Of a stretch of DNA of 64,000 nucleotides, positions 11,995-23,249 are shown in pieces (positions within the stretch are counted from its first letter, which is position 1; each line of letters begins with the position of its first letter). The translations under genes were made by a program, and so were the position numbers. This DNA comes from Martensiomyces pterosporus (Eukaryota; Kickxellomycota; Kickxellomycetes; Kickxellales; Kickxellaceae): the NCBI GenBank assembly GCA_025201845.1, contig MU603980.1, forward strand, positions 28,549 through 92,548. Direction: 5' to 3'. The notes beneath the pieces were generated by a model. The model worked only from the letters and a program-made list of their open reading frames with translations. It made no database searches and was not told the DNA's origin.

Positions 11995-13320
11995 TGTAGC
12001 AGCTGGGAAGCGGTGGAGAGGACAGGCAGGTCTTGGTGAGGCGAGCAAGTGCAGCAGCAGTACACCGGTGTGATATGATAGTACAGCAAGTTGGAAATAT
12101 ACACAGGAGTAGATAGAAAGGGGCGAGGGGAATATAAAAAGAGCAGCCTGCAGAGGAAAGAGGAGAGTTGCAAGACATCATCGCCGCCTATTCTTATACG
12201 CTCCTCCCGCCTGCATGCGCTGTGTGCCAGGATGAATTAGGGCAGTGCAAGGGCGAGGGCGAGGGTGAGGGGTGGGTTTGGCCAACCCGCAGCTGAGAAC
12301 AGGGCAGGCCGGGCGAAAAAGAGGGATAGGGTGGATTCAGCAATTTGACATTGAGGGCCTGCTGGAAGCACTGCGCACCCGCGCTCCAGCCAAGACCCAG
12401 GGGGCTGGCGGAGCTGCTGCTGATCTGGCCTTGCTTGGCGGACAGTGCTCTCGTCCGTCTGCCTTTCTTTCATCAGGAACAGAAGCAAAGCGCCGCTGCA
12501 TGCCGGAGATGCCACGATTAGCGGCAGGAGCCGCAGAAACAAGCCCGACCCCTCGCCGCCCAGCCAGCAGAGGATGTTCTGCTGAGCTGAGCTGAGCTGG
12601 CCCAGATGTGCAGCGTCGCTCAGGCAGGGCGCAGGTTGCTGTGGTTGGGCCGCTGGCACAACTCAAATGCCGCGGGTGGCTGTGCGCGCTTTCCCCTCGC
12701 AGCACCAGCGTCTATCGCCGCTGTGGATGGGCGCACGTGGGGCTGGTCCTTGGACAGTAATGAGCCAGCAAGCAGGAGCGACAGCGCATCGCCTCCACAG
12801 CACACCTGATTTACACCGAAGCTCCTGTGTGCTCAGCCAGGCAACTCAGCAGGCAGCTTAGCAGACTCCAGCCGAAGCGGGCCCTCCAGCGCGTGTGCAA
12901 GAAGAGAGCCACAGAGGACGTCGGCGCTGATGGCCTTGCAGCCAGAAGACAGAAGAGCCCCCCGCTTGCTCCCTGCTTTGCCCCATCCTTGCTGCTTGCC
13001 AGAAAAAGGATCTATCCTTCTCTTGTTATCTTTAACCTTGCTTGCGCTTGGCTGCTCGCTTCTCGCTTCTCGCTTCTTTGCCTATTTGGACATTCTGCTG
13101 TTCTGCTGCCACATTCGAGCCGCCGTGGCCCTAATTTCCGTGTTCTCGCTTACTCCTGGTCCCCCACAGCTAGACTGGCACCTGCCCAGACGCGCACCCA
13201 GCCCAAAGCAACAATTGGTGAGCTGGCAGCAGCAACGGAACTATTGGAAGCACGAGGGCCTGCATTGCGTGTCCTCTACCAGCCGCTCTCTTAAGCACCC
13301 GCAATTGTTGCTCGAAGGAA
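11995..13320. promoter_or_regulatory. Long divergent promoter region of the RRM-like gene and PHO81
   Basis: This is 1326 bases between divergent starts, among the longest gaps in the window. It contains short open frames (for example 12930-13610 overlapping the PHO81 start) with no recognisable protein, a GCTGA micro-repeat near 12580-12600, and a strong E-box at 12733-12741. No gene is supported. Confidence 0.5.
12733..12741 (+). promoter_or_regulatory. Pho4/NUC-1-type E-box upstream of PHO81
   Basis: The sequence GCACGTGGG equals the high-affinity site of the budding-yeast phosphate regulator Pho4, and NUC-1 of Neurospora binds the same core. It lies about 580 bases before the PHO81-like start. 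CACGTG also occurs elsewhere (152-157 upstream of RAB2), so the match alone is weak. The flanking bases and the neighbouring gene make it more interesting. Confidence 0.4.
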
Positions 13321-16300
13321 ATGAAGGTAGCTTATCACGTTCCACTGGCACGCACGCACCCACCACATGCTGTCTGCAGCCTGCGCTCTCGCTTGCCCGC
13401 TCTCTATTCCAAAACGGCAGGGCTAAACACGCAGTCTGCCCTGCAATGTGCAAGCCTCGGCTTTGGGTTTATATACACGCTGTAGTTCGGCAAACATATC
13501 CAGGCGCAGACTATCCCCGAGTGGGCTGCCCACTATATGAACTACAAGGGGTTGAAGAAAATCATCAACGAGCTCAATGGCCCGCTCGCTCCTGGGCTGA
13601 GCGCATCTGAAGGTAAGAGCCCGACCCCAGCCATACAGTCTGCAGACTCACCCCCAGCGCCCTTGCTGGCAGCTTGTGTGCACAATAATGGCGGGCCAAG
13701 GAGGCCGGGGGAGCAGCATTGGATGTCCACAGGAGGCAGACACTGAGATTTCCAGCTGCCGCGCGTCGTCGCTGGAGGCGTCTATCCATGCGGTGCTCCT
13801 TGGTGGATGCCGGCTTTATTACTGAGCGGCAATCCCTTTCTTCGGCATGTTTTGCGTGCGCTGCCTCTAACAGCAACACCCCTGCTGCTATTGCTGCATT
13901 TCTCCCTCCATCTAGCTTCCAAGCAGCGTCTCCAGACGGTCAAGGCCTCGTTCTTCTTCCAAGTTGATCGCGAGCTCGAAAAGGTCAACCTCTTCTACTT
14001 GCAAAAGGAGGCCGATGCAAAGGTTCGCCTCAAGTCGCTCATCGAGAAGCAAAAGTCCCTTCGTTCGCGCGGCCCACGGAATCGCACGGCAACAATCCGT
14101 GCTCTGCGCGAGGCGTTCCTCCAGTCGCGCCATGATCTGGACAAGCTACAGAACTTTGTCGAGATAAACGGCACTGGCTTTAGAAAGATCCTGAAGAAGT
14201 GGGACAAGCGCTCAAAGTCCTCTACCAAGGAGCTGTACCTTGCACGCCAGGTCGAGGTCCAGCCATGCTTCAACCAGGACGTGATCGCTGAGTTCTCCGA
14301 CACTGTCACCAGATGTCTAAGCGAGCTCGAAAATGCGCTTGAGGAAACCGAGCTCATGGCGCCAACCGCGCTGCCCACGCAGCTCGACCTTATTTCGTCG
14401 CCCTCGCTTCACTCGACGCTGCAACCTTCGCTGGCTTCAAGCGACACTGCTGTGCCGCCAGTGCAGCCACTGTCGTCCTTGGGAGCAGAGCCAAAAGAGG
14501 CTTCTGCAGAAGCCGCTGCGGCGACCGTGGCACCCGTGCCCAGCGATCGTCGCGGTAGCGCCGCGTTCCTGGTTGACATTGCACTGTCACGCAGCGTCCA
14601 GATAGATAGAATGGAGGCTGAGCTCTTCCATGCAGTCGCCTCGGACTCTTCCCAGATCGCCACGGAGATCCTTGCCCGCTACAAGTCCCAGCAAACAAGC
14701 GAGCAGAAATCGTGTGTCACACGTGTCCTCTGGAAGGCATGCTCGGAGCTCAAAGACCAGACAGCGCACCAGCTGATAATCGACTCGGCGCTAGCTGACC
14801 TTCGCTCTGCGGACGACATCAACGAGCGCACTCTTGCCCACGAAGCAGCAATCCACGGCTCTTTGGCGATCCTGAAGGCTGCTGTCGGAGCTGGCGTCAG
14901 CGCTGACGAGCCAGATTACTATGGCAGGCGTCCAGTCCACTATGCGTCGATCAACGGGCATGCGGATTGTATCGGGTATCTGCTGGAGCAAAGGTGCAGC
15001 GTCGAGCCCATTGATGACGATGGGAACTGCGCATTCAACTATGCTGCCATTAATGGCCATGCTGATTGTGCCAGCCTACTGCTGCAGTACGACAGCAACG
15101 TAGCCAATGGCACTCCCGACCACCCAGCACTTGTTCTTGCTTGCGAGAAGGGCCGCGAAAGCATCGTCCTTATGCTGCTTGAGGCTGGCGCAGAAATCGC
15201 ATCAAACTCTCAGGGCGTGCACCCGGCACACGTCGCTGCGCGCGCAGGCTATGCGAGCATTCTGCGTCTGCTGCTTTCCCATGGCGCTCCAGCGAACATT
15301 GTCGACAAGGACTTGGGCTGGACTCCTGTATTCTATGCGGCCAGCGAGGGCAACGCCGAGTGCATCCGCATTCTCCTCGAAGCAGGCTGCGACCTTGATG
15401 TTGTGGATGAGGTCGGTCGCTCTCCGGTGTACTACGCAGCGAATGAGGGGCATTTGGACTGTGTTGATCTGCTGCTTGACGCTGCCAGCAGCCAAGCTCA
15501 TGGCCAGGATGCTGAAGGCGCCGGTGTCCAAGGCGGCACTGGCATAGAGGCGGAGCCAGCTGCAGACGAGATGGACGCAGAAAGCCAGCCAGCCCCTTCC
15601 ACTGGCCAAGGTAGCAGCACGCTGGCCCACGGTGGCTCAGAGGCTTTGAATGGCTCTGATGCGGCCAAACCAGCAGCAGCTACGACAGGCGAGCCTGCCG
15701 ACATGGATCTTGATCTGGACGGGATCCCCTCGTTGGCGCTGCCGCCGCCGCTTATCCCCTTCCGCATATATGGCCACAACTTCCTTGGGAAGCGCACACG
15801 CATTCAGGTCCGTATGCAGGCCCGCAGCCAGGACGGCGGCCCCCCGATATCGTTCTTTGACGACAGGGACATGATCTCGCTGAAGCTGGTGGTTATCGCT
15901 AAGCCCGATGCGGGCATGGTGCCCCACACAGTCATGCTGCCATTAGAAACGCCGTTTACGACGTTTGGGTTCCAAACCGACGACCCTGAGCAGTTCCGTC
16001 TCGAGTTCTTCCTCTACCCCAGTTTTGGGCTGCAGCCAATTGGCAAGGCAGTGGCTCTCCCAAGCCTATTTGCCAGCGCCTCGAGAGGTGTGGCTCGTCT
16101 CCCGCTCCTTGATCGCTACCTAAAGCTTGTTGCTGAAGTGTCGTTCGACTTCCTGGTTATTAGGCCGTTTGAGGGTGCCCAGCTGCAGATTGGCGGCAAG
16201 GTCGAGACATACTGGAAGTCGACCAACCCAGGCCCGCGGCCAAACACGGCTACAGTGCCAAGTTTCGGGCAGTCTCCTCGAATGCACACCGCTCCCGGCG

Positions 16301-17337
16301 CCTCGCTGTCCAACGCGATGATCGGGTCGCCGCTCTCTGTTGCCGAGTCTACTGGTGGCCAGGCATACCCCAGCACACCGCTTGTGGTTTCCTCGTCTCT
16401 GGCCCCAGAGCACGTCTGTGTTCAGGTGCAGGTTTGTAGGGACAATGTCCCTGTTGTCAGCCCCCGCCAGCTCATCAACGTTGGCGGTGCAGGCGGCATC
16501 GCCATGCCTGTTTGCAAACTGACGTACGCAGAGTTTAAGGAAATCATGGGATCGCAAATCGGACAGGCAAGCGACAGCTCGATGCACATAGACTCAAGGC
16601 CGGACTCTGTTAGCGGCACTGCTGCAGAGTGGTACACCTACGTGCGGGATGCTGGCTTTACGCTCCAGGAGGTGCTTGAAATGCTGCCTGCAAGGCTGGG
16701 AATCGGCATCCAGGTCCTGTACAGCGCACGGTCTTGGGAGGGGCTCTGTGACTTGTGGGCTAGTGCCCGCGACGTGAACATGTATATCGACTCGATCCTG
16801 AAGACAGTCTACGACGATTCCCACAAGAGATCGCGCACCAGCGGCACCAGCTATGCGCCGCAGCAAAGCAGCATTCTGGATCGGGTCGCTGCCGACATGT
16901 ACCGCAAGGACAGCAGCCAGCGCAACACGATATTCTGCTCATATAGCCCGCAGATCTGCATTGCGCTGAACTGGAAGCAGCCAAACTACGCCGTCTTCCT
17001 CTTGACATCTGGCCGCGAGCCCCTCAGCGCCGAGGCGTCGTCGCCTGCGGCCAACGTGCCGAGCTTCAGCCCGCCGTCGCACCACCTCTCGCTGAAGGAG
17101 GCTGTTCGCTTTGCCAGCACGAACAACCTCCTGGGCATCATGTGCAACGCGTCGCTGCTCACTCGGGTTCCATCGCTCATCGGCAACATCAAAAACAACG
17201 GTCTGCTCCTGATCTCGTTCGGTAGCGACAACCGCAACGAGCAATCGTGCGCTATGCAAAAGGCGCATGGAGTTGATGCGATCATGGTCGGCGGCGTTAT
17301 CAAGTACGAAGCCGAGCATGCCGAGTATGCAATCTAA
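13321..17337 (+). CDS. PHO81: PHO81-like SPX-ankyrin-GDPD phosphate regulator
   Basis: Homologue of Pho81/NUC-2, the CDK inhibitor that relays phosphate starvation through Pho85-type cyclin-kinase. There are three exons: 13321-13326 (ATG AAG only), 13486-13612 and 13916-17337. They give 1184 aa, against 1178 in budding yeast. The joined start is MKFGKHIQAQTIPEWAAHY, a classic SPX start. The SPX domain spans about 1-160, with lysine-rich helices YKGLKKII and GFRKILKKWDKRSK. Ankyrin repeats lie at about 350-566. The Pho81-specific block LPPPLIPFRIYGHNFLGKR starts near 652. A GDPD-like region covers about 950-1184 and includes ALNWKQPNYAVFLL and NNLLGIMCN. I see no HRG catalytic motif, so the GDPD part is probably non-enzymatic, as in yeast. 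A Pho4-like site lies upstream. Confidence 0.94.
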
Positions 17338-17707
17338 CTCGCCTGTTTCCCTAGCCACCTTCCCATTCTAATATATTGCTTTTAGCGTCTGCCTTCCTTG
17401 CTGCTACGGCTGAGGAGCCCAGGGCTGCACCACCACTGCCTGCTTGCAGGGTGGCGCGAACCGCGGCTCTGGGGCGAGCTAAACCAATCTGCCTCTTGGC
17501 GAGCTTTAGCAGAAACACATGGCGTTGCTGCTTTTGCGTGCCCTTGTTTATTTTCTCTTCTCTCGACGCACATTGCCTGTTTACCTATTCTCGCTTTTTT
17601 GTTTTTTGCTGTTGTATATCGCCACAGCACGCCCTCCAGCTGCTCTCTCTTTTTCGTGTGCGAGCGTACGTGCGTGTGGGAAACTCTCTGGCTGTTCTCC
17701 CTCAGAA
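17338..17707. other. Spacer between PHO81 and NDC1
   Basis: This is 370 bases holding the PHO81 3' end and a pyrimidine-rich leader before NDC1. An open frame in phase with NDC1 extends back to 17519, but its translation is hydrophobic low-complexity sequence that I attribute to the pyrimidine-rich leader. Confidence 0.5.
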
Positions 17708-19504
17708 ATGGCCTACCGAAATGCGCGCGATCAGGCGGTAGCCTCTGCAGACTTTGCCAAGCTCGGCCACCTCATTCTTCGGCAGCGCTTTCTGCGCGCA
17801 TGCGTGTATGAGCTGGCCTTTGCCTATATAGTCGCGGTGCTCGCCAATTTGAATATACGAAATGGCTTTTTCTGCCTTCCATTCGCCTTGTTCTCGCTTC
17901 GCACTCTGGCATACACCGTAGCAACGTATATTGCGGGACTCGCAGTGCTGGCTGCGCATGCAAGGCTGTACCAGGTTACGCGTGCACCACACAGCAGCCA
18001 CTTCCCAAGGCTCCAGCGCTTGCTGAGAAGCCCTGAAGGCACGGCTATTGCAGTGGGTGCATACACGTGTTCGGCGTGCTTTCTTCTTATTGTGCACGGG
18101 TCGATGGCTGGGGGACGCACAACGCAGATGTGGCTGTACCCAGAGGGCTACTACGGAGCACCACAGCTCAACCCTAGCTGGCTAGCATCGTGGGTGCTTG
18201 CTGCTGCGATTGGCGTGAGCTACAGTGCACGGCTGATAATGGACGAGCGCCTTCAGCTGGCATTCCCGGCCCTCGAGCAAAGCCGCATCTACGTCCTGAA
18301 GGACCGTCTTCCCAGCAGCTTTACCCGAGCAATTGGGTTTGCAGCGGTAGCGGTGGCCAGGTTCTGGGCTGTATACTTCATCTTCGGGTGGGGCATCTAC
18401 AGAGCCGTCTGCGCTGTCTTGGTGCGGGTCATGAGCACCTCGTCATACGCTGTTGGAAATCCGCTGTTCAGTCTCAGAGCAAATGCGTTTTGGCTCTTTA
18501 GCGGGACGCTGACTGTTCTCATCTGGGAGTTTGCTCACCAGCTGTTTGAGGTTATCGCCACCGAGCCCACGCACATCAACGAGCTCAGCCTTGACCGCAA
18601 CGCGTGCTTGGTGAATGGCCTTAGGCACAGCAGCAGCCAATTGATCCAGCACCTGGCCTATCAGGAGCTTTACAGACTGGCAATGTTCCGTCCTGACCAG
18701 CGCAGCGAGCTGCTGACTGATATCGATAGATCCACAGGGACCATGTGGTCGCAAGTGTCTGCCGAGTGCATCGGCGTGGTCAAGGCTGCTACGTCGCAGC
18801 TGGCTGCTCAGAACCCCGCAAAGAGCGCAAAGGCATCGGCGGCGACAGCAAAGCCGGTGCCAGGCGGAGCCGGCAGCCAGGAGCCGCAGAGAAACAGGGG
18901 TGCTCCGATGAAGGATATCCTGCAGCGAAACAAGGGCAGCTCGCATGGAGCAGGAGCGGGTCAATCTGCAGCGGCTGCGTTGGCAGGCGCACAGAGCACC
19001 AGCACGGCATCGCAGTCGGACATATTTGGTCCCGAGGCACAAGGGCTGGAGAAGTACGTGCTTACAGTGCTGCGCGACGCTCTGCTTCAGTCGGCGCTGG
19101 GGCAAAGGATTCTGTCCCGGTCTCTTCGTGCAAGATCCACGACTGCGTTTGCAAATTTCCAGCAGCAGGTTTGGGCTGTGAGGTCGCTGATGCGGCTTGT
19201 TGAGTGCTCGATCAAGGATGACGAGTATGGCGTCGTTCAGGCTGACTTGGCCACCGTGCTCGGAACCCTTCTGGCTTACCTGGCTGAGCTCGAGCGCAGT
19301 ATCATGCAGAGCGATAGTGCTGGCGGGGCTTACAGAAAGGACTACAGCACACAGACCACGAGCCATCAGGCACAGGCGCTGATTCAGGTTCTGCGAAACT
19401 CTCTGTACACATTTACCGTCGGCTTCTACGACTACTTTGAGGCGCTGAAGCTGCCCGCAAACGTCGGCCGGCAACTCCAGGCCTTTGCAAACTTCCAGGC
19501 GTAA
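17708..19504 (+). CDS. NDC1: Nucleoporin NDC1 (transmembrane ring)
   Basis: Membrane nucleoporin that anchors the nuclear pore complex and, in fungi, the spindle pole body in the nuclear envelope. It is a single exon of 598 aa from the ATG at 17708 (MAYRNARDQA). Several hydrophobic segments in the first 300 residues fit the six-helix NDC1 membrane domain. A conserved block follows at LIWEFAHQLFEVIATEP. The C-terminal half is soluble, with LSLDRNACLVNGL and an Ala/Gly/Ser-rich spacer before a final helical region. An upstream in-frame ATG at 17519 would add 63 hydrophobic residues, which I consider leader DNA. The family call rests on layout plus recalled motifs. Confidence 0.82.
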   Translation: MAYRNARDQAVASADFAKLGHLILRQRFLRACVYELAFAYIVAVLANLNIRNGFFCLPFALFSLRTLAYTVATYIAGLAVLAAHARLYQVTRAPHSSHFPRLQRLLRSPEGTAIAVGAYTCSACFLLIVHGSMAGGRTTQMWLYPEGYYGAPQLNPSWLASWVLAAAIGVSYSARLIMDERLQLAFPALEQSRIYVLKDRLPSSFTRAIGFAAVAVARFWAVYFIFGWGIYRAVCAVLVRVMSTSSYAVGNPLFSLRANAFWLFSGTLTVLIWEFAHQLFEVIATEPTHINELSLDRNACLVNGLRHSSSQLIQHLAYQELYRLAMFRPDQRSELLTDIDRSTGTMWSQVSAECIGVVKAATSQLAAQNPAKSAKASAATAKPVPGGAGSQEPQRNRGAPMKDILQRNKGSSHGAGAGQSAAAALAGAQSTSTASQSDIFGPEAQGLEKYVLTVLRDALLQSALGQRILSRSLRARSTTAFANFQQQVWAVRSLMRLVECSIKDDEYGVVQADLATVLGTLLAYLAELERSIMQSDSAGGAYRKDYSTQTTSHQAQALIQVLRNSLYTFTVGFYDYFEALKLPANVGRQLQAFANFQA

Positions 19505-20185
19505 AAGCACAGGCGGCAAGAATACTCTTTCGTGAATAGCAGTGTGCGGGCCTTCCTCGGATTGCCACATAAAAGCAGTTTCAATAACAGCACCTCACAA
19601 ACCCGCGACATTGACAAGAAGAGGGGAGGGCGTCAAGCCTGCTACCCAACACCATCTACCCTGGCTCAGAGCATCCAGCACACACACCCACTCACTAATC
19701 GTTACCGCACACAGACCGAGACAGGCTTGCTGAGGCGGCAAGGGGCATTGAACGCCTGCGCCTACAGCGACAAGTAAGGAAAGCGAGGAGAATGGGGCTG
19801 TGAGAAGCGGTGTGGACAGCAGAATGGAGGGAGTGCCTGCGTGCTGCATAAGCTTCTGCCATTTATGCTTGCTTTCTGTTTGGCTTACAGCACAGGGCGG
19901 GGCAGCTGAGCTCTCTCTTCCGTCTCTTCTTCTCCCTCCCTTCTGCGCCCTCCTTTGCTCCAAGACTTTCCGCTTTGCGCTCGCCAGCCCTACTCCCCGC
20001 TCTTGCTTTTATCCATACACTTTCTCTTTCCAAGTCTATTGCCACCACCACCACGCTGCGCTCGCCAGCACTCTGCCTCTAGCGACTTTCTCTGCACAGA
20101 GTGCCCTACAGCAGCAGCTACAAAACACCACGCACGCTTTTGCTTTGCAGCTCATTCATACGCATTTCGCCAAACCACAAAACAA
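19505..20185. other. Spacer between NDC1 and the gp78-like gene
   Basis: This is 681 bases with strongly pyrimidine-rich sequence from about 19905 to 20060, resembling the promoter and leader of the downstream gene. I see no supported gene. Confidence 0.5.
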
Positions 20186-21080
20186 ATGCCCAGGCTGCTC
20201 ATTGACACAGCATATGCAGCACTATCGACAGCTGTTGTTGTATATCTATTCTTGAGCGCCGGCCCGCGATGGTCCCTGGACGAGTTCACTCGAAAATGTA
20301 CGGTGCTACTGAGCACATACTGCTTGCTGTTGAAAGCTGCCGGGCTGTCAGTAGCAGGCGCTCTTTCTTTATGGCGCTGCTGCACATTGATTCGCACTCC
20401 ATACTAACTACGCTGCATCTGTCTGCTTGGTAACAACCTACCGGGTGTTGTAGGCGAGCTTGACATGGCTCAGTCGACTTGGAGCAGCGCCGACCTGGTC
20501 TACCGCGACATGTTCACGGTCAAGCACTACTCGCCAAGGCTGTGGTGCAGCGTTAGCTGGATGCTAGCCGTCCTTATATCCAACAAGTGGCACATGCTTG
20601 TAAGTGCTCTTTTCCATCCTACATCCCGTGTGTGCACTGTCTTTGGTGGGGTGTGTCTTTGCATGACCCGCCAAAGCCCATTGTGTACAGGAGAGCACCC
20701 ACTCCCACATCCTAAAAGTCACACACACATGCTCCTTTGTGCATCCGCTGCTCCGTGCATTTGGGCAAGAAGAGCGGATGCCGCAAGGTTGTGTAAATCT
20801 ACGCAGCGCGCTCAATAGCTACATGCCAATCCAGCAACTGCATAAATGCCTTCTCTTGTCTGTCAATGTCAATGTCAATGTGCAATTGCATATAGGGTTT
20901 GGCAAACGCACTGGTGGCTACAGTATCCTTAGTACGCAAGGCGCTGATTCAGCTGATCTTTGGAAGGCTTACGTTAAGCGACGTCCATGTAAGTAGTCAT
21001 GTCGCTGTTGCTACATAACCATCGCCGCGCTGCTTCTCTCGCCCCGGTTGATCCATACCGGTATTTAGACATCCACTGCA

Positions 21081-21114
<34 letters not shown>

Positions 21115-22211
21115 CTGATGGTTGCCAATTATCCCACACGCTGATGCTGGGCTGTGCTTGTAAAGGAGGATGTGTGGCTTCTCAAAGGCAACTGCAGTAC
21201 AGCCTTGGTGCTTTGCATTCACGACACCGCCTCCTTTTTGGGGGGGGTTATTTCTGATTATTTACTGCCCGAAGCGTCATCGTGGATATATATACTAACA
21301 ATCACATGTTCTCCCCGCATGGTGAACGATAGCACTCGTACGATCGCATACTCAATTTTGTTTTGTTCAAGGTCGTTTCTGTTCGAGCAACACTGGAGGC
21401 CGACTGGGAGGATCTCGCAATCTGGACCATAGCGTACTGCTGCTTTGGTGCACTGTACCTCATCGGCGGATTGGCACGGGACCATCTGGAAGGGCTGCGC
21501 TTGGCCCCAGCCCAGTCAGGTGTGCGCTGGGGGCTGATTGGGCTGATGCTGTCGCTCATCGTCTGCGCGCTGGGACTCGGCTCCCTGTGCTGGGCGTTTT
21601 TGCGGCCTTTATTCAGCATCTTGTTCATAGAGGCCCTTACGATCCTGTTTGATGTTGGCCAGACGCTCATAAAATACGCCGCCTATGCGTGGGACAGCGA
21701 CAGCACAGAGACATGGGAGGCCAGATCCGACGCGGTGCTGATGTGCGAGTTCGCCACCGACATATGCATCCTGGTTCTCACGCTGCTGCACTACACGCAC
21801 ATTCTGGTCATCAATGGGCTTACGTTGAACATTGTCAGCGCGCTAGTGTTCCTTAATATTCGCAGCATAGCGAGCAAGCTCTTCCGCAAAGTCCGCAAGC
21901 TGGTCGCCTTCCGCAAGGCAGTGGAGAGCATGAAATGCCGGTTCCCAGACGCCAGCAAAGAGGACATCATAAGGTTCAACGACCGCTGCTCGATCTGCCG
22001 TGAAGTCCTGGTCACTGCCAAGAAGCTGCCATGCGACCACCTCTTCCACAGGTCGTGTCTTCGATCCTGGCTAGTCCGCCACCTCTCTTGCCCCACGTGC
22101 AGAATAGCCCTGTCTGGCGGCGGCGATGTTAGCCACTGGGCAAACAACCCATCCCCAGACACCTCAGAGCATGGCTCGGACCTCGTCTTTGCCGCAGCAA
22201 ACTCAACCTAG
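20186..22211 (+). CDS. gp78/AMFR-like membrane RING E3 ubiquitin ligase
   Basis: Predicted ER membrane ubiquitin ligase related to AMFR/gp78, of the HRD1 superfamily used in ER-associated degradation. There are four exons: 20186-20297, 20454-20599, 20896-20988 and 21333-22211, giving 409 aa. A TACTAAC branch point (20402-20408) supports the first intron. Exon 4 starts at CAC after GATAG, which restores the DRILNFVLFKVVSV stretch aligning with gp78 DKFWNF. Several transmembrane segments precede a RING-H2 at residues 336-373 (CSICREVL, LPCDHLFHRSCLRSWL, CPTC). The block MKCRFPDASKEDIIRFND before the RING is gp78-like. The protein ends 36 residues after the RING, so the CUE, E2-binding (G2BR) and p97-binding (VIM) parts of human gp78 are absent. 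Confidence 0.85.
21081..21112. repeat. (CTG)n trinucleotide repeat
   Basis: About nine CTG units lie within the third intron of the gp78-like gene. It is intronic because the frame and the family alignment resume at 21333. Confidence 0.9.
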
Positions 22212-22449
22212 CCGCTGCGGCCCCCTATGCCGGGCCGCCAGTACATGTATTATTGATTATACCATAGCACGCAAGATTACATACACACACGCGCACACCT
22301 GCATGTAGCCGCTGTTTGGAGGGAGAAGGTATGATAAGCGGTATTCTAACAATAGAACGTCGAGGGAAGCAAAAAGAGAGAAGTGGGGTGGCAGTCTGGT
22401 GTTGTATGCAGCGCAAAGTACAGCAAAGAGAGGTTGGGTGAAAGAGTTG

Positions 22450-23249
22450 CTACTGAGAAACCAGCCTGGCCTCGGCATCCTTGACGCTCTCTCTTTTGCT
22501 GTCCATCTGGTCCATCCATGACTGCAAAAGCCGCACGGCCTGTCTTCTCCGCTGGCGCGCCTTGTCAGCCTCAGGTGGGCACTCCACACCATCGATCTTT
22601 AGCAGGCTCTGCATCAGCGTCTCGTTGATGAACAAGTACGAGTCCTGGAGCTTTTTGCGCTCGGCGTCCCTGATCTCCGACAGTGCCTCGTCATGGGCGC
22701 CACCATCGATCGGCCCAGAGAGAAATTGGTCTACATAGAGCTGAGCATCAGCAAGGTACGCCTGCATCCGCGATAGCAGGAGATCAGACGTCTCGTTTGA
22801 TACGTGATCGATGCGGTGGATAAGCTCGTTCTCCTCGCGCTCCTCAGCAGTGACCGGAGCGCCCTTCTCGGCACCCTGCTTCCTGCCAAGCATCTTTATG
22901 GTGGCGCCAGGGTACACGCCATAGTACGCCAACGGAGACCCATCGTCCTTCATCGTTGCTACAGAGAGCATCGAAAAGCATGCAGTTACCAAGAGACTGT
23001 CAGCAGCCAGTGTGCTCCATTATGAACCTGGGTCCGTGCGAACATTTCAAGCTCCTCGCCCCTATCTGGCGCGGTGGTTGCGTGCTTACCTCCGCTAAAG
23101 ATGATTTTCATGCCACCAGCGGGCACGCCAGTGACCTCGCGGCAGACCTCCTTGAATTGGCCAAGCGTTGTTTCACGCAAGTCGTCCTCGTCGTATTTCA
23201 GGAGGTAGCGCTCGCGGCCCCATTGGAGCACCAGAGGCGGGGCAGTCAT
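22450..23249 (-). CDS. UBL-BAG domain co-chaperone (BAG1-like)
   Basis: Predicted Hsp70 nucleotide-exchange co-chaperone. There are two minus-strand exons, 23249-23090 and 22958-22450, giving 222 aa. I start at MTAPPLVLQWG; an upstream in-frame start exists but adds unrelated sequence. An N-terminal ubiquitin-like fold is indicated by LGQFKEVCREVTGVP, KIIFSGATMKDDGSPLAYYG and VYPGATIKMLG. The intron interrupts IIFSG|ATM, and joining it restores the beta-grasp pattern. Residues from about 95 to 215 are helical, with LIHRIDHV and QAVRLLQSWMDQMDSKRESV, consistent with a BAG three-helix bundle. I see no membrane anchor, which separates it from yeast Snl1 and places it nearer fission-yeast Bag101 and animal BAG1. 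It converges on the gp78-like gene. Confidence 0.85.

Noticed and set aside
12930..13610. 226-codon frame overlapping the PHO81 start
   Set aside because: It has no recognisable protein, it overlaps conserved SPX codons in another frame, and the real SPX reading is clear.
17519..17707. In-frame N-terminal extension of NDC1
   Set aside because: The 63 extra residues are a hydrophobic translation of pyrimidine-rich leader; NDC1 proteins start near the MAYRNARDQA position.
18443..19570. 375-codon minus-strand frame
   Set aside because: It is antisense shadow of NDC1 with no family similarity.
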